Below are positions 52,131-60,176 of a DNA stretch of 64,000 nt, piece after piece (within the stretch, counting starts at the first letter, position 1; each line of letters opens with the position of its first letter). This stretch comes from Bacillota bacterium (GTDB lineage Bacteria > Bacillota > Clostridia > DSM-8532), in the NCBI GenBank assembly GCA_023443745.1, contig JAEZTB010000027.1, positions 62,001 through 126,000 on the forward strand, read 5' to 3'. The translations under genes were made by a program, and so were the position numbers. Under the pieces are notes generated by a model, which saw only the letters and a list, made by a program, of their open reading frames with translations, ran no database searches and was not told where the DNA came from.

Positions 52131-53576
52131 ATGAGATGTGTGTATCCACTTTCCATGAATAAAACCGAGAAGGGAAACGTTTACATGACCAATGTGGACG
52201 GTAAAGATGTGCTTATAGCAGATGAATCCTTGGGATTTATTGGTGAATCCTTTACCGTTTCAGGCGACAGGAAAATTAAAGCTGAACTCAATCATGATAA
52301 TGCTTGCGTCTTAAGAGAACTATTTCCGTTTACCGCACCAGTGCGTGTGCTTGAAAATGTGCGAACCATGGGTGTAGGAGATCGCTTGGGGGTTGCAACA
52401 ACAGGCCATATTCGAGTGTTTGAAAAACATGATGATGTCTTTCCGGTGTTCGCACAGCAGAGCATACGTGAGCTTAAGCTCACAGGCCGTACATATGAAG
52501 AAGTGCTGGATGTTGTTACTTTTGCAGTTTTCAAGTATGGCTATAAAAAGGGGTTCGGTGCTGACGGCGACCATCTGAAAACACCTGATGAAGTGCGGTA
52601 TGCTCTTTCCTGCGGCTATACCATGATAACGCTGGATTGCAGCGAACACATAAGAAAAGATGTTGCTTCCATGAGTGATTCCCAGGTTGACAAGGAATAT
52701 GCTCCCACGGAAATGGAAGCGCTCTATATTGATAAAAGTTTCGATATAGGGGAAGGTAAGAAATTGCATTTTACTGAGGCGGAATTTAAACGCATCGTTC
52801 TGATATATGGCAAGGCCATTGATTTCATTTGCACAATATACATGAGCTTCTTTGCAAGTGGAAAATATCAAGCGGATTTTGAAATCTCAATTGATGAGAC
52901 AGAGACGCCCACCACACCGTTACAGCATTTCTTTGTAGCTAATGAGCTTAAACGCAGAAAGATAAAGTTTGCCACTCTCGCCCCGCGTTTCTGCGGCGAA
53001 TTTCAAAAAGGTGTGGATTATATTGGCGACTTAGTACAGTTTGAGCGCGAATTTGAGGATCATGCCACTATTTCCAGACATTTCGGGTATAAGCTGAGCA
53101 TCCATTCAGGATCAGATAAATTCTCAGTGTTTCCGATTATAGGACGCCTGACCAAGGGTGTGTTCCATCTTAAAACTGCCGGTACAAACTGGCTGGAGGC
53201 CATGCATGTTGTGGCATTGAAGGAACCGGGCTTTTATCGGGAGGTTCATAAGTTTGCCCTTAGAGTATTTAGCGAGGCGAAGAAGTATTATCATGTTACA
53301 ACGGATCTGACCAAAATACCAAATGTGGATGACCTTACGAATGAAGAGCTTCCTTTGCTATTCATGCAAAATGACGCGCGTCAGCTTATTCATATTACAT
53401 ATGGCCTTATTCTCAGCGAAAAGGATTCAGCAGGCCGGTGGGTGTTCAGAGAAAAGCTCTATAAAATATTGGACGAAAATCAGGAGACCTATGCAGAAAG
53501 GCTACAAATCCATATAGGCAGGCATTTGGAGTTGATTTGCTGCGAAATTATCCCAGAATTAGCAGTACCGGTGTAA
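52131..53576 (+). CDS. uxaE: Tagaturonate epimerase
   Basis: UxaE interconverts D-tagaturonate and D-fructuronate, letting IolO's product enter the hexuronate pathway. The 481-residue protein fits the UxaE family: GVGDRLGVATTGHI, KKGFGADGDHLKTP, CGYTMITLDCSEHI, ISIDETETPTTPLQHFFVANEL, FAPRFCGEFQKGVDYIGD-like segment and LSIHSGSDKFSVFP, with the His, Asp and Glu residues expected of a metal-dependent barrel. It is the first gene after two operator-controlled promoters. ATG 52131 follows AAAGATGAGAGGATTATATTT; a later in-frame ATG at 52186 would remove only 18 residues. An operator-like GGAAACGTTTAC (52173-52184) lies inside the coding sequence. Confidence 0.82.
   Translation: MRCVYPLSMNKTEKGNVYMTNVDGKDVLIADESLGFIGESFTVSGDRKIKAELNHDNACVLRELFPFTAPVRVLENVRTMGVGDRLGVATTGHIRVFEKHDDVFPVFAQQSIRELKLTGRTYEEVLDVVTFAVFKYGYKKGFGADGDHLKTPDEVRYALSCGYTMITLDCSEHIRKDVASMSDSQVDKEYAPTEMEALYIDKSFDIGEGKKLHFTEAEFKRIVLIYGKAIDFICTIYMSFFASGKYQADFEISIDETETPTTPLQHFFVANELKRRKIKFATLAPRFCGEFQKGVDYIGDLVQFEREFEDHATISRHFGYKLSIHSGSDKFSVFPIIGRLTKGVFHLKTAGTNWLEAMHVVALKEPGFYREVHKFALRVFSEAKKYYHVTTDLTKIPNVDDLTNEELPLLFMQNDARQLIHITYGLILSEKDSAGRWVFREKLYKILDENQETYAERLQIHIGRHLELICCEIIPELAVPV
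52173..52184. promoter_or_regulatory. Operator-like site within the start of uxaE
   Basis: GGAAACGTTTAC, 42 bases inside the gene and centred 182 bases after the proximal operator. It could be an auxiliary operator for looping or a roadblock, but coding coincidence is possible. Confidence 0.4.
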
Positions 53577-53625
53577 GCCGTTACCAATACTTACATTAAA
53601 ATTATAATTAAAAGGAGTGTGTCGT

Positions 53626-54822
53626 ATGAAAAAAATGAGAGGCGTAACTTTGGATGCAACATGGGCGCCAAAACCAGAATTTAAGCTTGGCTCAAAGGAC
53701 ATTGACAAAGTCCAGACTTATCTGGGAAGTCTCGTATGGAAAGATCCCAAGATTGAAATCCGTGATTATGACATTCCTGAACCCGGACCAGGGCAAGTTC
53801 TTATCAAGATTAAGGCTTGCGGAATATGCGGCAGTGACGTTCATATGGCTCAAGCCAAAGAAGATGGTTACATATTCTATCCCGGTCTTACAGGATTCCC
53901 CTGCATACTCGGACATGAGCTTTCAGGCGTAGTAGTAAAGGGTGGACCCGGCGCTAAAGATAAGGATACCAACAAGCCTTATAAGGGCGGAGAACTTGTT
54001 TGTGCAGAAGAAATGCTGTGGTGCGGTTCCTGTAAACCTTGTGCCGATGGAGAACCCAATCACTGTGAAAGACTTGATGAAATAGGCTTTAATGTAAATG
54101 GCGCATTTAGTGAATATATCGTGCTGCCCGACCGTTGCCTGTGGAGTCTTGAGCCTTTGCGCAGACAATATAAGGACGAAAAGGATATCTTCCTTGCCGG
54201 TTCCCTCGTAGAGCCTACTTCAGTAGCTTACAATGCAGTTATTGAACGTGGCGGCGGCATCAGACCCGGTGATAACGTGGTCATCTGCGGCGGAGGTCCC
54301 ATCGGACTTGCAGCATGTGCCATTTTAAAGCGTCAGGGAGCTGCCAGGGTAATCCTTTCTGAGCCACAGGCTGATCGTGCTGAACTTGGCCGTAAACTAG
54401 GTGCTGATTACGTTATTGATCCAACCAAGGTAGATTTTGCAACCGAAGTGCTAAGACTGACGAACGGTATGGGCGCAAGCCTGTATCTGGAAGCAACCGG
54501 TCTTCCTACTATCGTGTATCCCGGAATCGAAAAGGCTATTTGGGAAGGCAGAACCCTCAACTCCACCGTTGTTGTTGTAGCACGTGCTGAAGCAAAAATG
54601 CCTGTAACAGGTGAAGTATTACAGGTTCGCCGTTCCCGTATCATTGGTGCTCAAGGCCATTCAGGAGATGGAAACTTCCCGCGTGTTATTGAGTGTATGG
54701 GTGCCGGAATGGACATGACCCCTATGATCACAAAGAGAATCACGTTGGATGAAGTACCTGAGAATGTCATCGCGCTTCAAACAGACCGTAAAAACTGTAA
54801 GATTACATGCGTAATGGATTAA
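53626..54822 (+). CDS. iolM: scyllo-Inosose 3-dehydrogenase, zinc-type
   Basis: IolM oxidises scyllo-inosose with NAD to a diketo-inositol, the second step of the Thermotoga-type inositol route. The 398-residue medium-chain dehydrogenase has catalytic zinc residues in CGICGSDVHMAQ and GHELSG, structural zinc cysteines in WCGSCKPCADGEPNHC and the Rossmann motif VICGGGPIGLAA. Segments WAPKPEFKLGSKDI, EEMLWCGSC, LVEPTSVAYNAVI and IGAQGHSGDGNFPRVI match the Thermotoga enzyme as I remember it far beyond generic alcohol dehydrogenases. Start at ATG 53626 after AAAGGAGTGTGTCGT. It is followed 15 bases later by iolN. Confidence 0.85.
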   Translation: MKKMRGVTLDATWAPKPEFKLGSKDIDKVQTYLGSLVWKDPKIEIRDYDIPEPGPGQVLIKIKACGICGSDVHMAQAKEDGYIFYPGLTGFPCILGHELSGVVVKGGPGAKDKDTNKPYKGGELVCAEEMLWCGSCKPCADGEPNHCERLDEIGFNVNGAFSEYIVLPDRCLWSLEPLRRQYKDEKDIFLAGSLVEPTSVAYNAVIERGGGIRPGDNVVICGGGPIGLAACAILKRQGAARVILSEPQADRAELGRKLGADYVIDPTKVDFATEVLRLTNGMGASLYLEATGLPTIVYPGIEKAIWEGRTLNSTVVVVARAEAKMPVTGEVLQVRRSRIIGAQGHSGDGNFPRVIECMGAGMDMTPMITKRITLDEVPENVIALQTDRKNCKITCVMD

Positions 54823-54837
54823 TAAGGAGGTGCTCCC

Positions 54838-55956
54838 ATGGCAAAACAAAAAATAAATTGGATTACCACAGATATGCCCGGCATCCTGTTCGAGGACAAT
54901 GAAGTGGGCCGTCTGAAAAAAGAAGTTTGGGACATGACCGAGGCTCAGTTGGATGAGGTTTTAAAGGAATATGGAATTCCTGCAGAATCTGAGCTTGGCA
55001 AAGCGGGAACTTACATTCAGAATACACCCCGCGCCGATGTTATTGAAAAACGTCGCAAGAACGATATTCTGTTTGTACCCATCGGCTGTACGGAGAACCA
55101 TGGCCTTCATGCCAACACAGGCCTTGATACCTTCATGGTTACCCAGATACTCGAAGGTGTACGCCGTTATACAGCGAAGCAAGGCAGAGAGATCAACATT
55201 GCATTTCCTGCTTTGAACTATGGCGGACACCCCTATCACCACATCGGTATGCCCGGAACAGTTAATATGCCTCATGAAGTCGTTGTAGAAACTTTGATTT
55301 ATATGATGCTCGGTTTCTGGAACGATGGTTTCCGCAAAATTATCCTAATCAACAACCATGGACATCTTTGGATGCTTGAGAGCGCTATTCAGGAATTCTG
55401 TAAGCGCTTCCAGCTCCCTGGTATATTCAGAACCATGGAGTGGCATCGTGCAGTACGTGAGTTCTTTATTCCCAATAATAAGCCTGATAGCCTTGACACC
55501 ACCTTTATTCATGCCGATGAATGCGAAACTTCCGTTGGTTTGCTGTTGTTCAAGGACATGATCAAAATGAGCGTGGCAGAGGATAAATGGGGAGAGAGCT
55601 ACCTTCCTGACGGACATTTTGACAAGTCTATTGAGCCATATCGCCGTCCACACCGCTGGAGTGAAGGCGAAGGTCAAAGCTCCATAGAGATGGCTACAAA
55701 CCGCGAAGGCGTTGTAGGTACACCTACCATTGCCGATGCCCGGAAGGCAAAGCGCCCGATAGTGGCAATTCTCAAATATTTGACTCTTGTAAATGATCAG
55801 ATATTGGACGCATTCCCTGTAGGAAAGGTACCCCCCGTGGAGAAAACCACGCTACGTACCGAAGAGGAAATGGCACCTTATCTTAAGGAACCATTCTCCG
55901 AGGGCTGGAAGAGTGTATATGAAATTCCAATGAGGGGTCCGTTTACAAAACTATAA
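54838..55956 (+). CDS. iolN: 3-dehydro-scyllo-inosose hydrolase, creatininase family
   Basis: IolN hydrolyses the diketo-inositol ring produced by IolM, giving 5-keto-L-gluconate. The 372-residue protein is a creatininase-type amidohydrolase with the metal/catalytic residues in PIGCTENHGLHANTGLDT, NYGGHPYHHIGMPGT, NNHGHLWMLES and the HADECETSVGL block. It is about 100 residues longer than creatininase; the N-terminal WITTDMPGILFEDNE and C-terminal extensions are expected for IolN. ATG 54838 follows TAAGGAGGTGCTCCC. The gene order iolM-iolN-iolO-iolG resembles the Thermotoga cluster, which is the main reason for this call over a plain creatininase. Confidence 0.82.
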   Translation: MAKQKINWITTDMPGILFEDNEVGRLKKEVWDMTEAQLDEVLKEYGIPAESELGKAGTYIQNTPRADVIEKRRKNDILFVPIGCTENHGLHANTGLDTFMVTQILEGVRRYTAKQGREINIAFPALNYGGHPYHHIGMPGTVNMPHEVVVETLIYMMLGFWNDGFRKIILINNHGHLWMLESAIQEFCKRFQLPGIFRTMEWHRAVREFFIPNNKPDSLDTTFIHADECETSVGLLLFKDMIKMSVAEDKWGESYLPDGHFDKSIEPYRRPHRWSEGEGQSSIEMATNREGVVGTPTIADARKAKRPIVAILKYLTLVNDQILDAFPVGKVPPVEKTTLRTEEEMAPYLKEPFSEGWKSVYEIPMRGPFTKL

Positions 55957-55970
55957 TTATTTCAAAGCAA

Positions 55971-55996
55971 TAGGCTGCAGCATTTGCTGCAGCCTA
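55971..55996 (+). other. Hairpin just upstream of iolO (copy B)
   Basis: TAGGCTGCAGCA (55971-55982) pairs with TGCTGCAGCCTA (55985-55996). Stem sequence and position match the hairpin before the other iolO at 15769-15795. No T run follows, so it is not a simple terminator. Confidence 0.7.
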
Positions 55997-56022
55997 ACGC
56001 ACTCTACAATACAGGAGCTGTT

Positions 56023-56838
56023 ATGAATAAAATATCACAAACTGTTCCTTACCAGTTTGATACAGTTTTTTCACCTTTTAAAGCTGATGAATTCAACATT
56101 GCAATGGAATTCTTAGGGTCGCAGGGTTTTTCAGGTGTGGAGCTTGCTATTGCCTTCCCGGCAAAAGTCGATGCATCAAAGCTACTCAAGCAGCTCCAAT
56201 CCAATCATTTAACTGCGACAACCCTTTCTACCGGTCAGATCTATGGCTTGGAAGGTTTGTTTTTGTCTTCATTTGATGAAGATATCCGTCATCGTGCCAC
56301 TCGGATATTAATGCAGCATATCGATTTATCCACATGCTTGGGGCATCCCTGTGTTACAGTCGGACTCATCAGAGGGAAACTGGAAAAAGGCGAAAAATCT
56401 GTACTGTTGGATAATTTCAAGACTACGTTGATGCCATGTGTGGAATATGCGTACAAGCGAAATGTTATACTGCAGATTGAGCCTATATGTAAGGCAGAAA
56501 CCACATTAATCAACAGTACTTATGAAGCGCTGGAATTTTTGAGGGAGCTTGGCAATCCTGAAAATTTGGGGCTGCTTTATGATACCTATCACTCCAATTT
56601 GGAAGACAATGGGATGATTAATGCCATAAATGCTGCTGCCGGTAGGATTACAAATGTTCACTTTGCGGATTCCAATCGGGGACTGCCGGGTTCTGGAGTA
56701 ATCAATTTCAATAGGGTTTATGAGGCTATTCAAAATACAGGCTATCAAGGTGCATATGCCCTTGAAACACTGTCAATACCCTCTGAGGACTACGTCAAGG
56801 AAAACTTTGCCGCCAGTTTAAAGCGTATCGTAAATTAA
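56023..56838 (+). CDS. iolO: 5-keto-L-gluconate epimerase, IolO-like (copy B)
   Basis: Epimerises 5-keto-L-gluconate to D-tagaturonate, the substrate of UxaE. It is a 271-residue TIM barrel, a close paralogue of the protein at 15812, sharing the opening PYQFDTVFSPFKADEF, LSTGQIYGLEGL, GLIRGKLEKGEK, IEPICKAETTLIN, LYDTYHSNLEDNGM and ADSNRGLPGSG. The start is ATG 56023 after CAGGAGCTGTT; the open frame from 55984 runs into the hairpin. Placed between iolN and iolG in the operon, this copy is the one most clearly tied to the pathway. Confidence 0.8.
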   Translation: MNKISQTVPYQFDTVFSPFKADEFNIAMEFLGSQGFSGVELAIAFPAKVDASKLLKQLQSNHLTATTLSTGQIYGLEGLFLSSFDEDIRHRATRILMQHIDLSTCLGHPCVTVGLIRGKLEKGEKSVLLDNFKTTLMPCVEYAYKRNVILQIEPICKAETTLINSTYEALEFLRELGNPENLGLLYDTYHSNLEDNGMINAINAAAGRITNVHFADSNRGLPGSGVINFNRVYEAIQNTGYQGAYALETLSIPSEDYVKENFAASLKRIVN

Positions 56839-56858
56839 TATTTGAGGAGATTGATGAT

Positions 56859-57872
56859 ATGATTAATATCGGAATAATAGGTGCCGGCCGGATTGGAAAA
56901 GTGCATGCAAAAAGCATATTGACAGGAGTGGACTCAGCTTTTATCAAAGCTATTGCTGATCCGTTCATGACCAAGGAAACTGAACAATGGGCAAAATCAG
57001 TGGGCATTCCCAATGTTTATATCGATTATAAGAAGATAATTGAGGATAAGGATATTGGAGCAGTATTAATATGCTCGTCAACCGACACCCATTCAGCAAT
57101 CTCTTTAGAGGCAATTAGGGCAGGTAAGCATGTATTCTGCGAAAAGCCAATCGATCATGATTTGGATAAGATCCGTGAGGTCATAGACGCTTTAAAGGGT
57201 ACAAGTCTTAAGTATCAGGTAGGCTTTAACCGAAGGTTTGATCATAATTTCCGTGCTGTCAGGAAGGCCGTAGCCGATGGGAAGGTTGGCAATGTACATA
57301 TTGTCAAAATAGCCTCAAGAGATCCCGAGCCCCCACCGGTGGCCTATGTTAAGGTTTCGGGCGGCATATTCATGGATATGATGATTCATGATTTTGATAT
57401 GGTGCGCTATCTTACAGGCTCCGATGCTGTTGAAGTATATGCTTCGGGAGCGGTTTTGATAGACCCGGCCATAGGTGAAGCGGGTGATGTTGACACAGCT
57501 ATTGTCACCATAAAGATGAAAAATGGCGCGCTCTGTGTTATCGATAATTCACGCAAATCCGTATATGGCTATGACCAACGTGCTGAGGTTTTCGGAAGCC
57601 GAGGTTGTGTCGCCGTTTCCAATGATTTACCTTCCACTTCAGTCATAAGCACCGTAGAAGGAGTTTATGCGGAGAAGCCTCTGTGGTTCTTCCTCGAACG
57701 GTACATGCAAGCTTATCAGGATGAAATCATATCTTTTATTAAAGCTATTGAGCAGGATATACCCACTGAGGTGGATGTATATGACGGTCTTGAGCCTGTC
57801 AGGATGGGTCTTGCGGCAAAATTATCGCTGGCTGAGGGAAGACCGGTGAAATTGGCAGAGATAAAAGCATAA
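56859..57872 (+). CDS. iolG: myo-Inositol 2-dehydrogenase
   Basis: IolG oxidises myo-inositol to scyllo-inosose with NAD, the entry step of inositol catabolism. The 337-residue Gfo/Idh/MocA protein has the Rossmann fingerprint GIIGAGRIGKVHA, the catalytic EKP motif in HVFCEKPID, QVGFNRRFD and the DMMIHDFDM block with the catalytic Asp/His pair. Start ATG 56859 with TGAGGAGATTGATGAT. It is the last gene of the uxaE-iolM-iolN-iolO-iolG operon, closed by a bidirectional terminator. Confidence 0.9.
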   Translation: MINIGIIGAGRIGKVHAKSILTGVDSAFIKAIADPFMTKETEQWAKSVGIPNVYIDYKKIIEDKDIGAVLICSSTDTHSAISLEAIRAGKHVFCEKPIDHDLDKIREVIDALKGTSLKYQVGFNRRFDHNFRAVRKAVADGKVGNVHIVKIASRDPEPPPVAYVKVSGGIFMDMMIHDFDMVRYLTGSDAVEVYASGAVLIDPAIGEAGDVDTAIVTIKMKNGALCVIDNSRKSVYGYDQRAEVFGSRGCVAVSNDLPSTSVISTVEGVYAEKPLWFFLERYMQAYQDEIISFIKAIEQDIPTEVDVYDGLEPVRMGLAAKLSLAEGRPVKLAEIKA

Positions 57873-57911
57873 GGAAAGAGCTGCTTTTAGATTGAAATAG
57901 GGTATATAAAG

Positions 57912-57957
57912 AAAATGGGGTGTAAAGATCGTCTGAGCTTTACACCCCATTTTTTTA
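57912..57957. terminator. Bidirectional terminator between iolG and lacI copy 5
   Basis: AAAATGGGGTGTAAAG (57912-57927) and CTTTACACCCCATTTT (57938-57953) form a perfect 16-base stem flanked by A and T runs, placed between convergent genes. Confidence 0.92.
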
Positions 57958-57960
57958 AGG

Positions 57961-58968
57961 TCAGGACCGTACTTTTTGGCATGATTTACGAACTAAAAGC
58001 TTAGGGGAAAGAACCTTATGGGAATAACCGAAATCCGGATTATTGATCTTGTCAATCAACATGTCGACTGCTACCGTGGCCATAAGCTTATAAGGCTGCT
58101 CTATGGTTGAAAGCATAATTTTAGGCAACCCGCTGTAAGGAATATTATCGAATCCGAGAAGCGAAATGTCTTCCGGAATACGAAGACCTACTTCTTCAGC
58201 GGCTTTCAGCAGACCTAATGCATTTGAATCAGTGGAAGCGAAAATAGCCGTATAAGGAAGCTTGGGGTTCGCTTTGAACAGTTCTCTTGCCATATCATAG
58301 CCATGCTGGATGGCGTCAGTGGGGTAGGGACTGTCAAGGAAATAGGGTGTAAGGCCATGCTTTTGGCATACAGATTCGTATCCCTCATAACGAAGCCGAT
58401 GGTTAACGCGTCTTCCAAAGTACAAAATATTGCGATGACCCAGAGAATACAGATACTCAGTACCGATGGTTGCTCCCATCAGGTTATCAACAGTGACATA
58501 ACTTGCGGGAAAGTCACGGAGATTTTCACTTACGAAAACCACAGGAAGCTTGTTTAAATACGATTCCAGCATTTTATGAGATTGGGCACTGGTAGGGAAA
58601 ATTAAGATTCCATCCACTTTACGTCCCATAAGCAGCTTAAACACTTCTATTTCCTGCTCGACGTTGTTTTCCGTATTACACAACATGATATGGTAACCTG
58701 ATTCTCTGGCGAATTGCTCAATGTTGAAAGCCATTTCGGACATAAACGGGTTGGAAATATCAGGTACAATCAAACCGATTAATTTGGTTGCTTTTGTTAC
58801 CATGGAGCGCGCGGCATAATTAGGAGTATATCCTAATTCTTCGCAGATTTTTAGCACTCTGCTTCGCGTTTCCTCACTTATGCCTGAAGCTCCGGAGAGG
58901 GCACGGGAGACAGTGGCATAGGAAACGTTTGCTATTTTAGCTATATCTTTAATCGTTATATTATCCAT
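57961..58968 (-). CDS. LacI-family regulator (copy 5), paired with the uxaE-iol operon
   Basis: A 335-residue LacI repressor nearly matching copy 2 in sequence: HTH ITIKDIAKIANVSYATVSRALSG, LIGLIVPDISNPFMSEM, MGRKVDGILIFPTSAQSHKM, YSLGHRNILYFGRR and LLGFDNIPYSGLPKIMLSTI. Start chosen at 58968 (MDNITIKDI); an ATG two codons upstream (58974) is also possible relative to the AGGAG. It is the most likely regulator of the adjacent inositol operon, but all five LacI proteins could compete for the shared operator type. Confidence 0.93.
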   Translation of the reverse strand: MDNITIKDIAKIANVSYATVSRALSGASGISEETRSRVLKICEELGYTPNYAARSMVTKATKLIGLIVPDISNPFMSEMAFNIEQFARESGYHIMLCNTENNVEQEIEVFKLLMGRKVDGILIFPTSAQSHKMLESYLNKLPVVFVSENLRDFPASYVTVDNLMGATIGTEYLYSLGHRNILYFGRRVNHRLRYEGYESVCQKHGLTPYFLDSPYPTDAIQHGYDMARELFKANPKLPYTAIFASTDSNALGLLKAAEEVGLRIPEDISLLGFDNIPYSGLPKIMLSTIEQPYKLMATVAVDMLIDKINNPDFGYSHKVLSPKLLVRKSCQKVRS

Positions 58969-59017
58969 CAGCATGAGGCTCCTGTAAATAAAATAGCTAT
59001 AAATATTTAACGGACTA

Positions 59018-59046
59018 ATTTTATAGCATAAAAGAAATGCTGTCAA
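59018..59046 (-). promoter_or_regulatory. Promoter of lacI copy 5
   Basis: On the minus strand TTGACA (59046-59041), 17 bases, TAAAAT (59023-59018). The -35 lies one base from the end of a palindromic repeat. No AAACGTTT operator was seen here. Confidence 0.65.
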
Positions 59047-59047
59047 T

Positions 59048-59152
59048 TAAGGAGCAATCGAAATTTAACTTCCGTTTCTTTTGGCAAAACATATACAAAT
59101 CTTTTGCTTTCGCCGGAAGATCTATAGGAAGTTTAATTTCGATCATCCCTAA
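59048..59152. repeat. TA-flanked palindromic repeat, copy 5 (long form, 105 bases)
   Basis: Outer arms TAAGGAGCAATCGAAATTTA and GGAAGTTTAATTTCGATCAT plus CCCTAA; inner arms GGCAAAAC and GCTTTCGCC around ATATACAAATC. Aligns end to end with copy 4. Confidence 0.82.
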
Positions 59153-59164
59153 TAGTGCTTCAAG

Positions 59165-60037
59165 TCAGCGCTCTATGACTTCTCGTATTTTTTTCTGAAT
59201 TTGCTTGTTGAAGGGAGTAAAAAGTCTGTTTTGATACTCACATATGTATTTTCCGCAAAATCCTGAAGCTTTTAGAGTCTCTACCGAAAACTCAATAGGT
59301 ACATCACAGTAGAAGGGCGGCATATGGATATCCCCCCTTCCAAAAGTAATGCGGTATCCCATTGGAAGCCCGCGATAAAGGTCAAAATTCTCAATGCGCA
59401 TCGGCTCGAAAATGCCGGTATTGTCATTGAGGTGGCAGTGGCCTGCATAGGGTGCACATTCCTTTATGGCTTCTTCAAAAGAAAATCCAAAGTACTTTGA
59501 TGCAATGTACATATGCCCTAAATCAATATTCATTTTGAAATTAGCAAGATTAATAAGCTTTACGGCTTCTAGTACAGGCTTGTAATGTTCGACTTCTATG
59601 TTTTCGAGACATAGCATGATGCCTTTCTCTTGTGCGTAGCATGCTGCTTTTTTATGCCCTTCTATAAATGCAGCTTCAATTTCGGAGTCATGTGAAGCCT
59701 GTTCAAAGTGAAGCACCAGAGGGTTCAAGGATAGCTCCGCACATATGTCGATGGAGGCTAATAGCGTATCCATATGTAGGCGGTATTCATCTCTGCTTCT
59801 AAGATTTAGACCCACACCGATGTGTGCAGAATAATGAAGTCCCGCCCTTTCCAGAATAGAGGCCACATAGGTCACAAACGGTTTGTTTTGCTTTCCCGAA
59901 ATAATTAAAGGGAAAGCGTCCAGGGCAATTTCGGCGCAATCGAAACCCCATTCTTTGACCGATGCCAGCTCTTCCTCTAAAGCGTTTACATTTATTCCTG
60001 CATAAATATTAAGTCCTATCATGATTTTTTCATTCAC
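59165..60037 (-). CDS. TIM-barrel sugar isomerase/epimerase
   Basis: A 290-residue xylose-isomerase-like/AP-endonuclease-2-type TIM barrel. Metal-site candidates are Glu in CLENIEVEHYKP, Asp/His in NIDLGHMYIASK, His in AGHCHLNDNTG and Glu in KYICEYQNR, in the order expected of the family. Similar proteins are inosose dehydratases (IolE) or isomerases (IolI, IolH), but no subtype signature was recognised. Gene order and spacing suggest cotranscription with the PfkB kinase upstream, with a palindromic repeat between them. A role in inositol-derived sugar metabolism is inferred from location. Confidence 0.8.
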   Translation of the reverse strand: MNEKIMIGLNIYAGINVNALEEELASVKEWGFDCAEIALDAFPLIISGKQNKPFVTYVASILERAGLHYSAHIGVGLNLRSRDEYRLHMDTLLASIDICAELSLNPLVLHFEQASHDSEIEAAFIEGHKKAACYAQEKGIMLCLENIEVEHYKPVLEAVKLINLANFKMNIDLGHMYIASKYFGFSFEEAIKECAPYAGHCHLNDNTGIFEPMRIENFDLYRGLPMGYRITFGRGDIHMPPFYCDVPIEFSVETLKASGFCGKYICEYQNRLFTPFNKQIQKKIREVIER

Positions 60038-60055
60038 ATCACTTACTTTTTCATT

Positions 60056-60123
60056 TTAGGGATGATCGAAATATAGCTTCCTACGCCGAATGAATCGGAA
60101 GTTATATTTCGATTGCTCCTTAG
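60056..60123. repeat. TA-flanked palindromic repeat, copy 6 (medium form, 68 bases)
   Basis: TTAGGGATGATCGAAATATA, GCTTCCTACGCCGAATGAAT, CGGAAGTTATATTTCGATTG, CTCCTTAG: arms pair nearly throughout, centred on CCGAATGAATCGG. Confidence 0.82.
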
Positions 60124-60176
60124 CTGTTCACAAATAAACGAACTGCAAGGCTTATAGAAAGCAAAGCTTTCGAGGG

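Noticed and set aside
58922..58933. GAAACGTTTGC inside lacI copy 5 and the same near 15486 in copy 2, resembling the shared operator
   Set aside because: Both lie in the codons for IANVSY of the helix-turn-helix, which is conserved protein sequence; coding constraint explains them better, though an intragenic operator cannot be fully excluded.
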